This document shows positions 15,903 through 20,120 of a DNA stretch of 20,120 nucleotides, piece after piece (position 1 is the stretch's first letter; each line of letters begins with the position of its first letter). The notes beneath the pieces were generated by a model that did not search any database, had not been told where the DNA came from, and was given only the letters and a program-made list of their open reading frames with translations. Source of the DNA: Verrucomicrobiales bacterium (lineage in GTDB: Bacteria; Verrucomicrobiota; Verrucomicrobiia; Verrucomicrobiales; Verrucomicrobiaceae); the NCBI GenBank assembly GCA_003506995.1, contig DNXB01000537.1, positions 268 to 20,387 of the forward strand. Reading direction: 5' to 3'. The translations under genes and the position numbers were made by a program.

Positions 15903-16541
15903 TCACATCGCCCGGCGATAGGACTCCACTTTGGCGATGAATGCCTGCCATTTCGGGCCGAGGCGACCGCGATCGAGGAGGAAATGCGGGCAGAGCTTGT
16001 GGCCGAGGTCACGACCGTCGTCGTGGCGGATCATGCGCCAGTGCATGTGCGGGACGACGTGGGAAGTCGGGATGCCGTGCTCATTGAGCAGCCAGGCGGT
16101 GAGGCGGGCGGTCTTGTCGAGCGTGCGGGCGCGGTCGTTGCCGCGATTTTCGCACATTTCGATGCCGATGGAGCTGCGGTTGCCGGGGCCGTCGTAGTCG
16201 GCGTGCTCGCCGCGCTCGTTCGTGGGCAGACTTTGATAAATGGAGTGGTCATCCACAGTGAAATGCCAGCCGATGTAGCCGATGGCGTTGTGGCGGCCTT
16301 TGAGGGCACCGGTCTTGAGCATCTGGGCATGCGCGTAGGCATTCCCGCCGCGCGAGCGGTTTTCCGTGGCGTGGATGGTGATGTAGCGCGGCGTCATCGG
16401 CCGGTGCTTGATGCGCGAGTAGCGGCCCTTGGGCACCAGATCGACGGTGACGCCGGGGGGAGTCCGCTGTGGAACAATGACCGAACAGGAGCCCAAAAGG
16501 CAGGCCAGCAGCCCGCAGCCGACGATTTTCTGAATATTCAT
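15903..16541 (-). CDS. Lipoprotein N-acetylmuramoyl-L-alanine amidase (Amidase_2)
   Basis: 212 residues from ATG 16539-16541. This start is preferred over the one 11 codons upstream because it places a signal peptide at the N-terminus, MNIQKIVGCGLLACLLGSC, with lipobox LLGSC and lipidated Cys19. The zinc amidase fold is recognised by YITIHATEN (53-61, candidate ligand His57), NAIGYIGWHFTVDDHSIYQ (85-103), IGIEMCEN (125-132), HMHWRMIRHDD (165-175) and HKLCPH (181-186), where a His and Cys184 would complete the metal site as in phage-type amidases. It is expected to cleave peptidoglycan stem peptides from MurNAc in the periplasm. It is first of three genes on the minus strand. Confidence 0.87.
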   Translation of the reverse strand: MNIQKIVGCGLLACLLGSCSVIVPQRTPPGVTVDLVPKGRYSRIKHRPMTPRYITIHATENRSRGGNAYAHAQMLKTGALKGRHNAIGYIGWHFTVDDHSIYQSLPTNERGEHADYDGPGNRSSIGIEMCENRGNDRARTLDKTARLTAWLLNEHGIPTSHVVPHMHWRMIRHDDGRDLGHKLCPHFLLDRGRLGPKWQAFIAKVESYRRAM

Positions 16542-16787
16542 GGTTTGGGAAGGGGGAAGCAGGTTGCATGACAAGATCGGGCTGGAGACCGAAAGAGCAG
16601 GTGGGATTTTGACTTTTTTCGCTTCCTCATTGGTTTTCAGCGCTATGCGCCGGAACTGAAAAAATTCTCATTTTCGGTCGTCATCGCCGCCATTTTGACG
16701 CCTGAACTTTTTTTTCAGCGTGGAACCCTTGAATTTGCGATGAGAAACGTTTTTCAGCACAATGGCTGGGAAAAAAATCTCGCCAGA

Positions 16788-16803
16788 GCACAATATCTTG
16801 TGC
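16788..16803 (+). promoter_or_regulatory. NrdR box 1 (candidate)
   Basis: GCACAATATCTTGTGC is a near-perfect 16-bp palindrome and fits the NrdR consensus as I recall it (acaCwAtATaTwGtgt). It lies 110 bp before the nrdB start. NrdR is the ATP/dATP-sensing repressor of ribonucleotide reductase genes, so its presence here is expected. Confidence 0.75.
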
Positions 16804-16829
16804 ATGATCCACATCGGCACCCGCAACAT

Positions 16830-16845
16830 ATAGTATTTATAGTGC
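16830..16845 (+). promoter_or_regulatory. NrdR box 2 (candidate, weaker)
   Basis: ATAGTATTTATAGTGC agrees with the NrdR consensus at about 12 of 16 positions, best in its right half. Its start is 42 bp after the start of box 1, four helical turns, and paired NrdR boxes are known to be spaced by whole turns. It overlaps TATAGT, a possible -10 hexamer, so binding could block RNA polymerase. Confidence 0.55.
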
Positions 16846-16912
16846 GCCTTGGTTGCTCTCCTGTTTTCCCGATAATTGACTCAATCACCCCTCATTCTGC
16901 AACGAAATCGTC

Positions 16913-17995
16913 ATGGACAAGATATTCAAAATTGGCAACCGCGAGTTCGTTCTCGATCAAGACAAGGCTGAAGCCGCCTTCGCGGACAAGAAGGTTATCA
17001 ATGGCCGCAAGAGCATGTGCTTCAATCTGCTGCCGCTGAAGTTTCAGTGGGCTTATGACCTCTATCGCACGATGAAGGCCAACCACTGGGAGCCGGAGGA
17101 CATCCAGATGCAGAAGGATGTGGAACAATGGCGCTCCAACGAGATCACCCAGAACGAGCGCTGGATCATCATGATGGGCATCGGCTACTTTTCCGCCGCC
17201 GAGGGCATCGTGGGAGACAACATCCAGCACGTCGTGCGCGAGCTGGTGACCGCGCCGGAGCTGAAGCTGGTGCTGGGCCGCCATGCGCATGAGGAGAACA
17301 TCCACGCCGACTCGCTGCTGTACATGATTTCCTCCCTGGGCATCAATCCGCATGAGTGCGAGGCGATGTTTGAGCAGATCCCGACGATCGTGAAGAAAAA
17401 CGAGTTCGTCACCCGCATCTCCAACAACATGCGCCGCGAGCTGGATCTCACGAAGCTCGAAAACAAGCAGCTCCTGGCGAAGAACATCTTCATGTTCGGC
17501 CAGTGCATGGAGGGCACCCAGTTCTACGGCCTCTTCGGCATGATCCTGTCGCTCTACCGGCAGAACAAGTTCCCCGGCATCGGCCAGATGTTCCGCTACA
17601 CCCTCCGCGACGAGTCCAACCACATCGAGGTCTTCCGCAATCTGTTCATGGACCTGGTGGAGGAGAACCGCGAGATCTGGACCGCCGAGTTCAAGGAAGA
17701 GCTCCGCCAGACCATGGCCGAGGCCGTCCAGCTCGAGAAGGATTTCATCCGTGACTGCCTCCCGGTCAACGCCGTGGGCCTCGCCGTCGACGAGTTCGTC
17801 ACCTACATCGACTTCATCGCGGACCGTCGCCTCGAGGGCGTCGGCCTGGCCCCGCTCAATCCGGGCGTCAAGAACCCCCTCCCTTGGCTCGCCGAGATGA
17901 TGGACATCAAGAAGGAGCAGAACTTCTTCGAGGGTCGCGTCACCGAGTACCAAAAGGCCTCCGCCCTCAACGTCGCCGCCGACGACGACCTCTGA
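16913..17995 (+). CDS. nrdB: Ribonucleoside-diphosphate reductase beta subunit, class Ic-like
   Basis: 360 residues; the small subunit that generates the oxidant used by NrdA to reduce NDPs to dNDPs. Ligands of the dinuclear metal site are visible: Glu97 (FSAAEGIV), Glu128 and His131 (EENIH), Glu200 (CMEG), Glu234 and His237 (DESNH). Two positions differ from E. coli NrdB: the first ligand is Glu instead of Asp84, and Leu135 occupies the place of radical Tyr122. This combination resembles Chlamydia NrdB, which has Phe there and uses a Mn/Fe cofactor. The C-terminus keeps a Tyr (TEYQ) and an acidic tail (ADDDL) suited to docking on NrdA. No Shine-Dalgarno sequence is seen. It precedes nrdA, an order opposite to the usual nrdA-nrdB. 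Confidence 0.93.
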   Translation: MDKIFKIGNREFVLDQDKAEAAFADKKVINGRKSMCFNLLPLKFQWAYDLYRTMKANHWEPEDIQMQKDVEQWRSNEITQNERWIIMMGIGYFSAAEGIVGDNIQHVVRELVTAPELKLVLGRHAHEENIHADSLLYMISSLGINPHECEAMFEQIPTIVKKNEFVTRISNNMRRELDLTKLENKQLLAKNIFMFGQCMEGTQFYGLFGMILSLYRQNKFPGIGQMFRYTLRDESNHIEVFRNLFMDLVEENREIWTAEFKEELRQTMAEAVQLEKDFIRDCLPVNAVGLAVDEFVTYIDFIADRRLEGVGLAPLNPGVKNPLPWLAEMMDIKKEQNFFEGRVTEYQKASALNVAADDDL

Positions 17996-18285
17996 TGCGG
18001 AAACAGCAGCGAGGAGCGGGTAGCGAGTAGCGAGCATGGGCCGGCTTCGCCGGCCCGTTCTTCGTTTCTCCCCCGCACCGCCTCTTTTCCCGTCCTCCCC
18101 TTTAAAAACAAGTCCGTTACCCCACCTCGTTAGTCCCGCCGGCCCCACCCCCGCCGGCGTTCCGTCCGCTCCTCCGTCCGTTCCGTCCTGACCTCTGATC
18201 TCTGACGTCTGACCTCTGCTCCGTCCGCCCGCTCCCTCCGTCTCCTCGCTACTCACTCCTCGCTACTCGCTACTTTCCGCCCGCA
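17996..18285. repeat. nrdB-nrdA spacer built of several heptamer families
   Basis: Left array at 18006, 18013, 18020 and 18027 (GCAGCGA, GGAGCGG, GTAGCGA, GTAGCGA). Inverted right array at 18246, 18253, 18260 and 18267 (TCGCTAC, TCACTCC, TCGCTAC, TCGCTAC). Between them are a hairpin (18038-18056), a TTCCGTC-like run with 7-bp register (18160-18187) and four TGACCTC-type units (18189-18216: TGACCTC, TGATCTC, TGACGTC, TGACCTC). The array ends 12 bp before the nrdA ATG. No gene is seen in these 290 bp. Confidence 0.85.
18038..18056 (+). terminator. Strong GC hairpin after nrdB, terminator or attenuator
   Basis: GGGCCGGC and GCCGGCCC form a perfect 8-bp stem around a TTC loop, 43 bp after the nrdB stop. 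The following 15 bases are T-rich but not a pure T-tract (GTTCTTCGTTTCTCC). It could partly terminate transcription so that nrdB is made in excess over nrdA, or stabilise the nrdB mRNA end. Confidence 0.55.
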
Positions 18286-20120
18286 ATGAATCCCTCGCTC
18301 TCCCACGACCTCGCCCTCAAACGCGCCACCCACACCCCCGTCGAAAACAAGCCGAATTTCGCGTGGCGCGACTGCGTGCCGTCGGACGTCGCGATGCTGC
18401 CCGAGATCATCCTCCTCGCGCCCCAGGGTGAGACCCGCTTCGACCTCGCCGAGATCGCCGACACCCTCGGCAAGGCCCTGACCAACGTCCACCTGGCCCG
18501 TGGCGAGACGACCAATATCTTCACCGACGACACCCGCACCTTCGTCGGCCGCATCGTCCGCGAGGTCGCCGGCAACCTCGCCGGCGCCGCCCTCCGCAAG
18601 TCGCCCCTGCGCATCTCGCTCAACGACCTTTACGAGATGATCGAGAAGACGCTAGTCGACAACAACGCCTACGACGTCGCCAAGAGCCTCCTCCTCAACC
18701 GATCCCGCAAGCTCGCCCCCGGCACCTCCAGCCACGCCACCACCGGCGTCCGCGTCATCCGCCGCAACAAGCAGGTCGTCCCCTTCATCGACCAGAAGGT
18801 CGAGATCGCCGTCCGCAAGTCCTTCCTCTCCCTCCACCGCGACTCCACCCCCGCGATCGAGATCACCAAGGCCGTCTCCGCCCGCGTCCTCGGCTCCAAG
18901 CAGTCATTCGTCCACATCGAGGAAATCCAGGACATCGTCCAGGAAGAGCTCATGAAGGCCGGCCACTTCAAGGTCGCCGAGGCCTACATCCTCTACCGCG
19001 CCCTCCGCTCAGATCAGCGCTCCGATTCCTCCTCCGAAACTCAGGTTTCAGGTCTCAGCTCTCAGGTTTCCCTGGCTGCGCCTGCGCAGCCCTCCATGAT
19101 CGTGGTCAAGAAGCCCGACGGCACGACCTACCTCTGGGACCGCGCCGACCTCGACAAGCGCGTTGAGTTCGCCCGCATCGGCCTGGACCTCTGCCTCTCC
19201 TCCGAGGAGATCGAGGCCGAGCTCCTCCGCTCCGTCTTCGACCAGATCTCCCAAAAGGATCTCGACGCGACCATCATCCTCAACTCGAAGACCCTCATCG
19301 AGCGCGACGCCGACTTCGCCAAGTTCGCCGGCCGCATCCAGCTCACCTACATCTACGAAGAGGTCCTCGGCTGGGACATCGTCAAGGACGGCGTCGGCAA
19401 GCTGAAGGCCTTCCACGTCGCCGCCTTCAAGAAGTACCTCGAGCACGGCGCCTCCATCAAGCGCCTCAACCCGAAGCTCCTCGACTTTAACCTCGACGCG
19501 CTCGCCGCCGCCCTCGACCCGTCGGCCGACCTCGAGCTCGACTTCCTCGGCGTCCAGACGCTCTACGATCGCTACCTGATCATCGACAAGACGAAGAAGC
19601 CCTCCCGCCGGCTCGAGACGCCCCAGTTCTTCTGGATGCGCGTCTCCATGGGCCTCTTCCTCGGTGAGCCCACGGAGCGCGAGGCCCGCGTCACCGCGCT
19701 CTACTCCCTCTACAAGAGCCGCCGCTTCTGCAGCTCTACGCCGACCCTCTTCAACGCCGGCACGCTCCACTCGCAGCTCTCCTCCTGCTACCTCTACTAC
19801 GTCGACGATTCCCTTGAGGGCATCATGTACCGCGGCATCGCGGAGAATGCCCAGCTCTCCAAGTGGGCGGGCGGCCTCGGCGGCTCGTGGACCGCGGTCC
19901 GCGGCACCGGCGCCTACATTGGCGGCACCAATGGCGAGTCCCAGGGTGTCATCCCGTTCCTGAAGCTCCACAACGACCAGCTCGTCGCCGTCAACCAGGG
20001 CGGCAAGCGCAAGGGCTCCGGCTGCGCCTACCTCGAGAGCTGGCACAACGACATCTTCGAGTTCCTCGAGCTCCGCAAGAACACGGGTGACGACCGCCGC
20101 CGCACCCACGACATGAACAC
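18286..20120 (+). CDS. nrdA: Ribonucleoside-diphosphate reductase alpha subunit, N-terminal part, with two ATP-cone-like domains
   Basis: Catalytic large subunit of class I ribonucleotide reductase; 611 residues are visible and the gene runs off the window. ATG 18286 (MNPSLSHDLALKR) is the first start after the repeat spacer. Domain order: a degenerate ATP-cone-like region (about 38-143, without the usual KRDG opening), a canonical ATP-cone (about 156-241, VIRRNKQVVPFIDQ to HFKVAEAYILYRALR) that senses ATP/dATP, a Ser/Gln-rich linker (242-270) partly encoded by heptamer repeat, then the large-subunit domains. CSSTPTLFNAGT (482-493) and SSCYLYYVDD (499-508, with the first redox Cys501) are diagnostic; the radical-site Cys lies beyond the window. 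The arrangement resembles Chlamydia NrdA. Codons are strongly C-ending. Confidence 0.93.
   Translation, partial: MNPSLSHDLALKRATHTPVENKPNFAWRDCVPSDVAMLPEIILLAPQGETRFDLAEIADTLGKALTNVHLARGETTNIFTDDTRTFVGRIVREVAGNLAGAALRKSPLRISLNDLYEMIEKTLVDNNAYDVAKSLLLNRSRKLAPGTSSHATTGVRVIRRNKQVVPFIDQKVEIAVRKSFLSLHRDSTPAIEITKAVSARVLGSKQSFVHIEEIQDIVQEELMKAGHFKVAEAYILYRALRSDQRSDSSSETQVSGLSSQVSLAAPAQPSMIVVKKPDGTTYLWDRADLDKRVEFARIGLDLCLSSEEIEAELLRSVFDQISQKDLDATIILNSKTLIERDADFAKFAGRIQLTYIYEEVLGWDIVKDGVGKLKAFHVAAFKKYLEHGASIKRLNPKLLDFNLDALAAALDPSADLELDFLGVQTLYDRYLIIDKTKKPSRRLETPQFFWMRVSMGLFLGEPTEREARVTALYSLYKSRRFCSSTPTLFNAGTLHSQLSSCYLYYVDDSLEGIMYRGIAENAQLSKWAGGLGGSWTAVRGTGAYIGGTNGESQGVIPFLKLHNDQLVAVNQGGKRKGSGCAYLESWHNDIFEFLELRKNTGDDRRRTHDMN
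19041..19068 (+). repeat. TCAGGTT heptamer array inside nrdA
   Basis: Four in-phase 7-bp units: TCAGGTT, TCAGGTC, TCAGCTC, TCAGGTT. They encode the QVSGLSSQV part of the linker between the ATP-cone and the catalytic body. The first unit is preceded by GAAAC, giving a small GAAAC/GTTTC stem. This is the only coding-internal array seen in the window. Confidence 0.8.

Larger units (their letters stand above)
16542..16912 (+). promoter_or_regulatory. Intergenic control region of the nrd genes
   Basis: 371 bp without a gene, clearly more A/T-rich than its surroundings, between the divergent amidase and nrdB genes. It contains a 7-bp stem TTTTCAG/CTGAAAA (16634-16640 and 16656-16662) and three TTTTCAGC words at 16634, 16712 and 16751, with a TTTTCGGT variant at 16671. 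It also holds the two NrdR-box-like sites listed separately and TATAGT hexamers at 16829 and 16838 that could serve as -10 elements. No coding frame here looks real. Confidence 0.6.

Noticed and set aside
16695..17039. 114-codon plus-strand ORF overlapping the start of nrdB
   Set aside because: Lies mostly in the A/T-rich control region, contains the NrdR boxes and is in a different frame from nrdB.
19048..20109. 353-codon minus-strand ORF rich in Glu, Val, Leu and Ala
   Set aside because: Mirror frame of nrdA created by its strongly C-ending codons.

Overview
This window looks like chromosomal DNA from a member of the Verrucomicrobiota (PVC superphylum), probably the Verrucomicrobiae. The basis is a 1029-residue membrane-bound dehydrogenase/heme protein of the Pirellula/Verrucomicrobium type, a Ser/Thr kinase fused to a receiver domain, a Gfo/Idh/MocA protein with the CQARMA-like variant motif, trypsin-fold proteins with PDZ domains, high GC, and frequent lack of Shine-Dalgarno sequences. 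I saw no rRNA, tRNA, CRISPR array, transposase or prophage block.

Layout. 1-320: start of a dihydrolipoamide dehydrogenase gene (minus). 447-1219: a frame-disrupted polyvalent-type kinase fold protein. 1293-3436: an active-looking S1C protease overlapping by ATGA a catalytically dead paralogue-like protein with a PDZ nested inside the protease fold. 3452-4061: VapBC-type toxin-antitoxin pair (minus). 4134-6289: Xaa-Pro aminopeptidase and RsmE. 6292-6377: a double-hairpin palindrome. 6389-7422: MOSC protein and MobA (minus, overlapping). 7565-8596: Gfo/Idh/MocA protein. 8598-9887: kinase-receiver fusion (minus). 10044-13133: PVC cytochrome/dehydrogenase. 13140-16541: minus-strand cluster of lipoprotein amidase, TPR-AAA ATPase and TPR membrane protein. 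16542-16912: nrd control region with two NrdR-box-like sites. 16913-20120: nrdB and the 5' part of nrdA, a class I ribonucleotide reductase.

The most unusual signal is a set of sequence-unrelated short repeats that share one architecture: units of 7 bp (8 bp in one case) in strict register, usually a left array plus an inverted right array separated by a short centre. They sit in spacers at 2278-2418, 5422-5560, 7440-7563 and 17996-18280, and a lone array lies inside nrdA (19041-19068). At two loci the first repeat unit supplies the stop codon of the upstream gene, and at one of these it also supplies the start codon of the next gene.

A second point of interest is the ribonucleotide reductase. 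NrdB has Leu where the radical Tyr is expected and Glu as the first metal ligand, which is a class Ic-like (Chlamydia-type) signature. NrdA starts with two ATP-cone-like domains.
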